Assembly (NCBI GenBank): GCA_964400285.1
Contig: CAYNTK010000002.1
Location: forward strand, 1 to 64,000
Source of the DNA: FEN-1279 sp964400285
GTDB taxonomy: Bacteria > Bacteroidota > Ignavibacteria > Tepidaquicellales > Tepidaquicellaceae
DNA length: 64,000 nucleotides
Direction of reading: 5' to 3'
Shown here: piece by piece, positions 16,244 to 25,500 of the stretch
How the letters are laid out: each line of letters opens with the position of its first letter
Numbering within the stretch: the first letter of the stretch is position 1
The notes under the pieces: model-generated
Database searches by the model: none
What the model was told of the DNA's origin: nothing
Seen by the model: only the letters and a program-made list of their open reading frames with translations
Made by a program: the position numbers and the translations under genes

Positions 16244-16299
16244 CTCTCCATTTATATAATGATATTTAATAAACTTTCCTTAATTTTTAATGTATAATT

Positions 16300-17574
16300 A
16301 TGCTAAACAAAGTTTCTGTATTAGTTGGATTACAATGGGGTGATGAAGGTAAGGGAAAAATTGTTGACATCTTAAGTCCTGAATACGATATAGTAACAAG
16401 ATATCAAGGTGGAGCAAATGCAGGACACACTATTGTTTTTCAGGGGAAAAAATATATTCTTCATTTAATACCCTCAGGAATATTTACTAAAGGAATAAAA
16501 TGTGTTATTGGAAATGGAACGGTAATAGACCCTGAAGCATTACTTGAAGAAATTAATGTGGTTGAAAAAGAAGGAATTGATTTAAAAGGAAGGTTATTCA
16601 TAAGTCGAGATGCACATATAATACTTCCCTATCATAAAATAATCGATGCAATTAATGAGAGTAAAACCGATAAAATCGGAACGACAAAAAAAGGAATTGG
16701 ACCTGCATATTATGATAAATATGCAAGGCGTGGAATAAAAATAAGCGATTTAGAGATAACACATATATTAAAGGAAAAAATTGATAAAAATTTAAATTAC
16801 TTACAAAGTATATTTTCTGATTCGAATGAATTAAAAGACATAACAGTAGAAAGTATATATGAAAATTTAATGAATCAATATAATGAATTTAAGCAATATG
16901 TATCATTTACTCAGAAGTTATTAAATGACTCAATAAAAGATGGCAAAAGTATCCTACTCGAAGGAGCACAGGGAGCATTGCTTGACGTAGATTTCGGAAC
17001 ATATCCTTATATAACATCATCTCACCCTACAAGCGGAGGTGCCTGCACAGGAAGTGGTATTCCACCAAATAAAATAACAAATGTTATTGGTATATTTAAA
17101 GCATACACAACCCGTGTTGGAGAGGGTCCTTTCCCGACGGAGCTATTCGATGAATGTGGAAAAAAGATTTCCGAAATAGGAGCCGAATTTGGCGCAACAA
17201 CAGGAAGACCTCGCAGATGCGGATGGCTTGACCTTGTAGCTTTAAAATATGCCTGCTCGGTTAATGGAGTTAATGAACTTGTTATAACAAAATCAGATGT
17301 TCTCGATAGTTTCGACGAAATATTTGTCTGCACAGATTATAAAATCGGAGACGTAACAACAAATGAATTTCACACAAATGTAAACATTTTAAAATTTGCC
17401 AAACCTATTTATAAAAGCTTTAAGGGGTGGTGTGTAACTATCAATAAAATAAATAAGTTTACTGATTTACCTTCAGAATATTTAGAATATATAAAGTTTA
17501 TTGAAAATTACATTGGGATAGAAATAAAATATATCTCCACAGGAGCCTCAAGGGAAGAGATAATAATTAAATAA
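16300..17574 (+). CDS. Adenylosuccinate synthetase
   Basis: A 424-residue cytosolic enzyme that joins IMP and aspartate using GTP, the first committed step to AMP. Catalytic residues are visible: D14 in QWGDEGKGK and H43 in NAGHTIVF. The GIGPAYYDKYARRGI block, the SSHPTSGGACTGSGI loop and TTGRPRRCGWLDL are conserved. Length is normal for the family (about 430). The ATG start agrees with the conserved N-terminus. No riboswitch-like structure is obvious in the 56-bp leader. Confidence 0.97.
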   Translation: MLNKVSVLVGLQWGDEGKGKIVDILSPEYDIVTRYQGGANAGHTIVFQGKKYILHLIPSGIFTKGIKCVIGNGTVIDPEALLEEINVVEKEGIDLKGRLFISRDAHIILPYHKIIDAINESKTDKIGTTKKGIGPAYYDKYARRGIKISDLEITHILKEKIDKNLNYLQSIFSDSNELKDITVESIYENLMNQYNEFKQYVSFTQKLLNDSIKDGKSILLEGAQGALLDVDFGTYPYITSSHPTSGGACTGSGIPPNKITNVIGIFKAYTTRVGEGPFPTELFDECGKKISEIGAEFGATTGRPRRCGWLDLVALKYACSVNGVNELVITKSDVLDSFDEIFVCTDYKIGDVTTNEFHTNVNILKFAKPIYKSFKGWCVTINKINKFTDLPSEYLEYIKFIENYIGIEIKYISTGASREEIIIK

Positions 17575-17702
17575 TTTAATGTTTATAAAAACATATCTTG
17601 ATTCAATATGAAATAGACTTAATTATGATTTTACCATAGAAAATATTAATAGTATTAGTTAAGTTGATTAAAATTAAATGAATTTTCCAAAAAGATATCG
17701 AT

Positions 17703-19802
17703 TTGATAAAAAAGTCTAATATAAATTTAGATAGACATAAATTATTCTTAATAATATTATTCATTTCACCATTTATATATTTATTTCCATACATTTTACC
17801 ACTTAAAATCGGAGATTTCGATATTTCAGTCGGTAATGACTTTAGAACACTTTATTACAATTATAAATTATACTTACTTTATTTTTTAGATAAATACGAA
17901 CTTCCTCTATGGTCTCCATCTGAAGCTTCAGGATACCCATTTTACTCAAATCCATTTACTCAATTTTTTTACCCATTAAATATTCCATTATTAATAATTT
18001 ATAAAATCTTCGGAGGTTATTCATCTGTTGCACATCATAGATTTACTATTTTAGGCTTATCAATTTTTTCATTAGGTATTTATTATTGGTTAAAAGTAAT
18101 AAACATTAGGTCATTTTCAGCATTTTTATCCGCATTAATAACAGCTCTATCGGTTGGAAGTCTTGAAATGTTACGTTTCCCTAATGCTGTTCATACACTT
18201 TGTTGGTTTCCGTGGATACTTTTTGCAATTAGCAAACTTTTCGAAATTAATAAAAAGTCAGAATATGTAAAATATTCCATTTACCTCTTTTTTTATTTAA
18301 TTTGCTTAATTACTGGAGGATATCCTTACTATATTTTTTATTCTATATTTTTATTTGTTCCATATTTAATTTTTTATACCTTTAAGAATTTAAGGCTTAA
18401 AATTTACGAAAATACCAAAGAGAATATAAAGATACCTTTTTTAATAATCTTTTTAGTTGTTATTACTGTCGGATTTATAACCTATCCATATTTGGAAAGT
18501 ATATTAGAACTAACAAGTCAAACAATTAATAGAAGCGGATTTAGTTATGGATTTTCTACCGCTTCCTCGGAATCACCGTTTAGCACTTTGGGGTCATTTA
18601 TATATCCCCCAATATCCGCAATTAATACTTGCTTTTATTTTGGATTGTTGAATTTACTTATTATTATAATATATTATATAAACAAAAATAAAGATGGGAA
18701 ACATGATATAAAAAAATGGATTCTATTAATATGGATTTTATTGCTTATTTATATTACTTATGGTTCAAATTCAATACTGTTTAATTTCTTATGGAATTAT
18801 TTTCCATTCTTTTCGAGATTACGAGAATGGGGCAGATTAAACAAAATTATTACAATATTAATCGCTTGGTTACTTGGATATGCTTATTCGAATTTTATAT
18901 TAATGCTCGAGCAGAAAAAATTACAAACTAAAAAAGTAAAATTGACTACCCTATTTCTTACAATAGGAATATCTATATTTATTCTCTTTTCAAATTTGTT
19001 TAAGCAATATAGTCAGCAATGGCTTGAATACTTTGCTAAATCAAAAGTGAATATGATAAATATATTCGATTTATCACTTTCACAAAAAATAAATTCTATT
19101 CTTTCTAATTATGGTTATATTTTTCTTTTTTTCTCGATTGCAACACTTCTTTTGATATTATTGATTTATAAAACAAATATAATTTTTAATAAAAAGAAAA
19201 TTTTTATATTTATAATAATTTTTACATTAGTAGAATTTTATTCATTTGCTCCATGGATTTGGGTGAAAGCAGAAAAACATAGAGATGATATTGCAATTAA
19301 TATTGATAATAATATTGCTTTTAATTCACCAAGAACATTTCTATATAAGACCATATCTTTAAATAATAATTTTAATGCAGGAACAATTGCAGATTGGTAT
19401 TACAAATCATACATAGATTTTCTCGAAAATTATAAGGGAGATAGTTTAAACCTTTTTAGAATTTTAGGTGTAAACAATAATAATAAATTGTTTTTTTCAT
19501 CAAGAATTAATCACCCTAATCTAAAATCCTTTTTTGATGATGTCGATTCCATTTTTGCAAACATAAATGTAATAAATTACACAGGTAATCTTCTCGAAAT
19601 AGAGATTAATACTGAATCTAACGGTTATATAAGTTTTATAGATAATTATGATGAAAAATGGAAGGCATTTGTAAATGAAAAAAATACCAATATCGAAAGA
19701 TTATTTGGAACATTCAAATCTGTATATTTATCCAAAGGATTTAATAAAGTAAAATTTATTTATTCTCCGAATTATTACTTTATTGGTTTTTCTGTTCAGT
19801 AA
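17703..19802 (+). CDS. YfhO-like multi-pass membrane protein (GT-C fold)
   Basis: A 699-residue protein with about a dozen hydrophobic helices. The first loop reads VGNDFRT...ELPLWSPSEASGYPF...FFYPLN, the pattern of YfhO/GT-C glycosyltransferase-like proteins (aspartate, then G/E-LPLWNP, then Q..YP.N). The C-terminal soluble part has GYISFIDNYDEKWKAFVN and NKVKFIYSPNYY, also typical of YfhO. These proteins are thought to glycosylate cell-wall polymers or other envelope molecules. The start is a TTG (no in-frame ATG precedes the first helix). The 3' end overlaps the convergent DoxX gene by 23 bp. Substrate unknown. Confidence 0.75.
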   Translation: MIKKSNINLDRHKLFLIILFISPFIYLFPYILPLKIGDFDISVGNDFRTLYYNYKLYLLYFLDKYELPLWSPSEASGYPFYSNPFTQFFYPLNIPLLIIYKIFGGYSSVAHHRFTILGLSIFSLGIYYWLKVINIRSFSAFLSALITALSVGSLEMLRFPNAVHTLCWFPWILFAISKLFEINKKSEYVKYSIYLFFYLICLITGGYPYYIFYSIFLFVPYLIFYTFKNLRLKIYENTKENIKIPFLIIFLVVITVGFITYPYLESILELTSQTINRSGFSYGFSTASSESPFSTLGSFIYPPISAINTCFYFGLLNLLIIIIYYINKNKDGKHDIKKWILLIWILLLIYITYGSNSILFNFLWNYFPFFSRLREWGRLNKIITILIAWLLGYAYSNFILMLEQKKLQTKKVKLTTLFLTIGISIFILFSNLFKQYSQQWLEYFAKSKVNMINIFDLSLSQKINSILSNYGYIFLFFSIATLLLILLIYKTNIIFNKKKIFIFIIIFTLVEFYSFAPWIWVKAEKHRDDIAINIDNNIAFNSPRTFLYKTISLNNNFNAGTIADWYYKSYIDFLENYKGDSLNLFRILGVNNNNKLFFSSRINHPNLKSFFDDVDSIFANINVINYTGNLLEIEINTESNGYISFIDNYDEKWKAFVNEKNTNIERLFGTFKSVYLSKGFNKVKFIYSPNYYFIGFSVQ

Positions 19803-20331
19803 ATTCAGCGTCTTTTATTTCTGTCTCATTTATAACCGGTGATGGGGGTGGAGGTTGCACCTGAGGCGTTTCCCCAATGACATTTATCTGTCTTTTCTCT
19901 TTTTTCTTTCTATCTAATAAAACATCGAAAGAAACTACTCCTGCACCTGAAAACATTATCCCTACTGTGCATGCAAGCATTAATAGATTATATGCAATTG
20001 GTGAAATGCTATATTGAGGAACATTTGCATATAAACTGCTATATGCAACAATAAAAGATAATTCAAAGATACTCAAAACGAAACTTGTAAAAGGTGTCAT
20101 AAAACCAATCAGGAACAAAGCTCCGAAAAAGATTTCCGCAAACGGAAGTATAAAACCAAAAATAAACGAGAGGTTATCGGATAAAATGTCGAGTGACTTC
20201 ACATATCCAATAAATGCTTCAACGTTCATAGCTTTTTTTGCACCAGCGATAATGAATATCCAACCAATAACAAATCTGATTAGAAAAATTAGGAATGAAT
20301 TATTCCCCCGTGCTTTGAATATTAGTCCCAT
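19780..20331 (-). CDS. DoxX-family membrane protein
   Basis: A 183-residue protein with four predicted membrane helices in the DoxX pattern: RFVIGWIFIIAGAKKA, then LPFAEIFFGALFLIGF, then a tyrosine-rich loop and a last helix. The C-terminal 45 residues are soluble, with a proline run (VQPPPPSPV) and an acidic end. DoxX proteins are found with thiosulfate metabolism or thiol stress, but most have no assigned reaction. It converges with and overlaps the YfhO-like gene by 23 bp. The next gene upstream, mnmA, is divergent. Confidence 0.85.
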   Translation of the reverse strand: MGLIFKARGNNSFLIFLIRFVIGWIFIIAGAKKAMNVEAFIGYVKSLDILSDNLSFIFGFILPFAEIFFGALFLIGFMTPFTSFVLSIFELSFIVAYSSLYANVPQYSISPIAYNLLMLACTVGIMFSGAGVVSFDVLLDRKKKEKRQINVIGETPQVQPPPPSPVINETEIKDAEFTEQKNQ

Positions 20332-20422
20332 AGTTTTAATTTTTATTTGAATTTATATAATATAATAAAATCTTACAATATATTTAACTTTTTTACGTAA
20401 AATTTGTTTCATATTTTGTTTT

Positions 20423-21502
20423 ATGAAAAATAAAGATATCACCGTTGTAGTTGCTATGAGTGGAGGGGTAGATTCCTCCGTAGCTGCCGCACTTCTGCAA
20501 AAAGAAGGATATAACCTTATTGGAATAACAATGAAAACCTGGGGATTCGAAGATTTCCCCGAAAAAGATTCCGGTTGCTGTTCCCTCGAAACCATATATA
20601 ATGCTCGTAATGTGTGCAACCAACTTTCCATACCACATTATACGTTTGATTTTACGGAAAGGTTTAACGATACTGTAATAAAAAATTTTTTAGATGAATA
20701 TATGCTGGGTAATACCCCTAATCCCTGTGTATTATGTAACAAGGTGATTAAATGGGGAGCATTACTTGAAAAGGCGGAATTTTTAGGTGCTCAATATATT
20801 GCAACCGGACATTATGCAAAACTGAAAAATGAAAACGGAAGATATTTTGTTTCAACATCGAATGATATAAATAAAGACCAAACCTATGCACTGTGGCAAG
20901 TTTCTCAATATGCACTCGAAAGAACAAAATTCCCTCTCGGTGAATATACCAAACCCGAAATTAGAAAAATAGCAACGGAGCTGGGATTAAAACCTGCCGA
21001 AACTCCCGATTCGCAAGAGATTTGCTTCGTACCAAATAATAATTATCGTGAACTTCTCGAAATCCGAATTCCCGATATAAAAACAAAATTGAATAACGGG
21101 GATATTATTTATAAAGGGAAAAAAATTGGAGAGCATAGAGGATATCCATATTACACGATTGGTCAGAGAAAGGGTTTAAACATTGCACTTGGTAAACCAG
21201 TTTATGTATCGAAGATAGACGCAAAAAATAATATTATAGTTTTAGATGATGAAGATGGATTGTATAATAAGGAATTTATTACAAAAGGAATTAACCTGAT
21301 GAAGTATGAAAAGATAGAAAAGCCGATGAAAGCAAAAGTAAAAATCAGGTATAAGGATAATGGTGCACAGGCTACAATCGAGCAAATCGATGATTCTCAT
21401 ATCAAGGTAATTTTTGACGAACCAAAGAAATCTATTACTCCCGGTCAATCTGCTGTTTTTTATGAAGGAGAAGACGTAATCGGAGGTGGAATAATACAAT
21501 GA
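20423..21502 (+). CDS. tRNA-specific 2-thiouridylase MnmA
   Basis: A 359-residue enzyme that thiolates wobble uridine 34 of Lys, Glu and Gln tRNAs. The ATP pyrophosphatase P-loop is SGGVDSS at 13-19. Catalytic cysteines are C102 (TPNPCVLCN) and C201 (DSQEICFVP), almost exactly the E. coli positions. The C-terminal beta-barrel includes PYYTIGQRKGL. Length and domain order are normal. It is divergent from doxX and convergent with the ABC ATPase gene. The sulfur relay partner is not in the window. Confidence 0.97.
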   Translation: MKNKDITVVVAMSGGVDSSVAAALLQKEGYNLIGITMKTWGFEDFPEKDSGCCSLETIYNARNVCNQLSIPHYTFDFTERFNDTVIKNFLDEYMLGNTPNPCVLCNKVIKWGALLEKAEFLGAQYIATGHYAKLKNENGRYFVSTSNDINKDQTYALWQVSQYALERTKFPLGEYTKPEIRKIATELGLKPAETPDSQEICFVPNNNYRELLEIRIPDIKTKLNNGDIIYKGKKIGEHRGYPYYTIGQRKGLNIALGKPVYVSKIDAKNNIIVLDDEDGLYNKEFITKGINLMKYEKIEKPMKAKVKIRYKDNGAQATIEQIDDSHIKVIFDEPKKSITPGQSAVFYEGEDVIGGGIIQ

Positions 21503-21580
21503 ACAAATAGCAAATTACAAATCTTAGATAATAATTAACCTGCTCTTGATTCAGAATTCAGCATTAATAACTCAGAATTC

Positions 21581-22315
21581 TTAAAGTTTTTTATCTGTTC
21601 TATTAAGAAAGTTTCTTATTACAGGGTCTTTTGTTTCTACGAGTTCTTTAGGTGTTCCGTGAAAGTATATTTTTCCTTCTTCCATCATTGCTACTCTATT
21701 TGCAACATCATATACGCTAAATATGTCGTGAGTAACTACTATTGATGTAACTTTTAATCTTTCAGAGAGTTCCCTAATAAGCTCATCGATTGCATCACTC
21801 ATAACAGGATCGAGTCCCGTAGTCGGTTCATCATATAAAATATATTCAGGATTAGTAGCAAGTGCGCGTGCAAGAGATACTCTTTTTTTCATACCACCCG
21901 ATAAATCAGCTGGTTTCATTTTCTGTATCCCTGGAAGTCCAACCAGTTCGAGTTTCTCAGCCACAATATCTTCAATTTCTTTTGTAGTCATATGTGTATT
22001 TTCTTTTAGACCAAGCCCAATATTTTCAGCAACAGTCATCGAATCGAATAGAGCGGCACCCTGAAAAAGAAATCCAAATTTCAGTCGTATTTTATTCAAT
22101 TCCTTCATTTTCATTTTAACAATATCCATTCCTTCGAATAATATTTCTCCTACATCAGGTTTAAGTAAACCGATAATATGTTTTAATAATACTGATTTAC
22201 CACACCCGCTTTTCCCTATAATTACCAGAGTTTCACCTTTGTTAATAACTAAATCTACTCCTTTTAAAACTTCTTTCTTACCGAAACTCTTTTTTAAATT
22301 TTTAATTTCAATCAT
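21581..22315 (-). CDS. MlaF-like ABC transporter ATP-binding protein
   Basis: A 244-residue ATPase. Walker A is GKSGCGKS at 34-41, the Q-loop lies near FLFQGAALFDSM (which is characteristic of the Mla/Mce-type lipid transporters), the signature is LSGGM at 138-142, and Walker B is YILYDEP at 158-164 with TTGLDPV. By family it would power phospholipid transport between membranes together with an MlaE permease and an Mce-domain protein. Neither partner is next to it here, so the gene is separated from its usual operon. The start ATG is normal. Confidence 0.85.
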   Translation of the reverse strand: MIEIKNLKKSFGKKEVLKGVDLVINKGETLVIIGKSGCGKSVLLKHIIGLLKPDVGEILFEGMDIVKMKMKELNKIRLKFGFLFQGAALFDSMTVAENIGLGLKENTHMTTKEIEDIVAEKLELVGLPGIQKMKPADLSGGMKKRVSLARALATNPEYILYDEPTTGLDPVMSDAIDELIRELSERLKVTSIVVTHDIFSVYDVANRVAMMEEGKIYFHGTPKELVETKDPVIRNFLNRTDKKL

Positions 22316-22501
22316 ATATTAATTTAGTTTAATTCATATTTAAAAGAAATTTATTTACTTATACATTTTTTTACCGTTAATTTTATACAGTTTTTATGAA
22401 TAAATTATACATTGAAAATCGCATAGTATCCCTTTATTTTTCAAAAGATATTTTATTGAATAATCTAAATAAATAGATTATAATAAAATAACAACAAGAT
22501 T

Positions 22502-25500
22502 ATGAAACAATCCACAAAAAAAACAAATAAGCAAACCGATATTTCTAAAACAGATTTTTATAAATATATTATCGAAAACAGTCAGGAAGCATTTTTATTA
22601 ACAAAACCTGACGGAACAATAGATTATGCAAATCCAGAAGCTTGTAAACTCTTTGGAAGAACATTAAAAGAGATATGTAAATTAGGGAGAAATGGATTAG
22701 TAGATTTAAATGACCCACGTTTACCAATTGCCCTCGAGGAAAGGAAAAAGAAAGGGAGATTCAAAGGTGAACTAAACTTTATAAGAAAAGATGGAACTAT
22801 TTTCCCAGCAGTGATATCATCTGTTATTTTCAAGGACGCCGATGGAATCGAGAGAACAAGTATGATTATACGTGATATCAGTATGCAGAAGAAGTTAGAA
22901 GAATCTTTTAAACAACACGAACAATTAATAACAAGTATTTATCGCTCTGCTCCAATTGGAATAGGTGTGGTAATAAATCGAATTATTAAAGAAGCAAATG
23001 AGCAACTCTGTGCTATGACTGGTTACTCGAAAGAAGAATTAATAAATAAAAATGCACGTATTTTTTATCCTTCAGATAAAGAATATGACTACGTAGGTAC
23101 AGAAAAATATAAACAAATTTCAGAAAAAGGGACTGGAACGGTTGAAACAATTTGGAAAAGAAAAAACGGAGAAATGATCAATGTTTTAATATCTTCTTCA
23201 CCTTTAGTTATCGGAAAAATAGAACAGGGTGTAACTTTCACTGTATTGGATATAACCAAAAGCAAAAAAGCAGAAGAAGAACTATTTAAAAGCGAAAGTA
23301 AATATCGAACTTTATTCCAAAATTCAGCTTTGGCTATAGGTATAAGGTCTAAAGAAGGAGAATATATTGAATTTAATGATGCTTATGCAAAAATGCTTGG
23401 ATATACAAATGAAGAATTAAAAAACTTAAAAAGTAAAGATATTACTCATCCAGATGATATTCATATTACTAAAGAAAATATGAAACTAATAGCCGAAGGT
23501 AAAGCTGAAATGCTTAAATATGAAAAAAGGTATATACACAAAAACGGAAATATAGTATGGGCATTGGTTTGTATACGACCGCTTTTAGATAATAAAGGGA
23601 AAATAAACGCAATAATCGGAGCAGTAGTAGATATAACAAAAAATAAAATTGCAGAAAATGAAATAAAAGAAAGAGAAAGACAACTTTCAACATTGATAAG
23701 CAACCTTCCGGGTTTTGCATATCGCTGCAAAAACGACAGAGAATGGACAATGATATACATTAGTGAAGGTTGCACAAAAATTACGGGATATTCACCTGAA
23801 GAATTAATAGATAGCAAAGTATTATCGTTTAATGATATAATATTAGAAAAATATAGAGAAATACTCTGGAATAAATGGCAAAAGCTTTTAAAAGAAAAGG
23901 AAACATTTATTGATGAATATGAAATAAAAACGAAATCAGGTGAAATTCGATGGGTATGGGAAAGAGGTAACGGAGTTTTCGATGAAAAAGGTAAATTATT
24001 ATATCTTGAAGGTTATATAGAGGATATAACCGAAAAAAGAAAAGCAGAAAAAGCTTTAAAAATTAGCGAAGAGAAATTTAGAAAAGCATTCATAACAAGT
24101 CCAGACTCGATTAATATAAATAGAATGGAAGATGGTTTATATGAATCTATCAATGAAGGATTTACAGAACTGACAGGATTTACCGAAGAAGATGTTAAAA
24201 ATAAAACGTCAATGGATTTAAACATTTGGGAAAATCCAGATGATAGAAAAAAATTACAAGACGAATTAAGAGAAAAAGGAACTGCAAAAAATCTTGAATT
24301 TCGATTCAGAATGAAAAACGGAGACATCAAAAATGGATTGATGTCTGCTTCTATTATGGATTTGGAAGGTGTTCCACACATAATTAGTATAACAAGAGAT
24401 ATTACCGAGCGAAAGAAGATTGAAGAAGCAATACGCGAAAGTGAAAGAAAATTTAGAGAAACTGTCGAAAATTTACAGACAGGATATTATAGATGTACTT
24501 TAGACGGAATATTGCTCGAGCATAATCCCGCTTTTTGTGAAATGCTGGGTTTTAAATCAGAAGAAAACTTAAGAGGATTGAAACTTCCTGAATTTTGGCA
24601 AGACTCAAAAGATAGAGATAAATATCTCGAAGAGATGGAAAAGAAAGGATTCATTAAAAATTATCCAGTAAATGCTAAAAAAAATACTGGAGAAAAGATA
24701 TATGTTCTCTTAAATTCACATTTATTAAAAGATAAAGATGGAAAATATTGTGGTATAGAAGGTTCAGTTGTAGATTTAACAGAACAAAAAAGAATGGAAG
24801 AGCTTTTAAAAGAGAGTGAAGAAAAATATCAAACATTATTCAACCAGTCTGTTGAAGGTATTTATCTGCACGATATTAATGGGAAAATAATTGATGTTAA
24901 TCAAAAAGCTTGCGAGCAATCAGGATATACAAAGGAGGAATTATTAAAATTAAACATTTTCGATTTACATCCTGAAAAATCCGAAAAAAATATGCCAAAA
25001 TCAGAGATACTTAAGCTATGGAAAGAATGGAATCCAGGGAATGAGTTTGTATATGACGTTGAACATAAAAGAAAAGACGGAACAATATTTCCCACTGAAA
25101 TCTCGACAGGAGTTGTTCGTTTTAGTAATAATAATTTTATTCTTGCATTAGTAAAAGACATCACCGAGCGAAAGCAAGCAGAGGAAGCTATACACAAAAA
25201 TCGTAATCTCTTAAACGAAACTCAACGACTTGCACACATTGGTGGCTGGGAGTGGGATATAGAGCGGCAGACTATGACTTGGACTGACGAAACCTATAGA
25301 ATTCACGGAATAGAACCCGGAGAGCCAATTAATGATTCACGTGAACTAATAAATTTAAGCCTTACTTGTTACGACCCAACAGACCGCCCAATAATCGAGT
25401 CTGCATTCCGTCGCTGTGCTATAAAGGGGGAATCATACGATTTAGAATTTCCATTTACACGAATCGACGGAAAAAGAATTTGGATACAAACCATGGGGCG

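Noticed and set aside
21551..21580. CAGAATTC repeats between mnmA and the ABC gene
   Set aside because: Two short copies only, with no structure or gene association; likely chance in a short gap.
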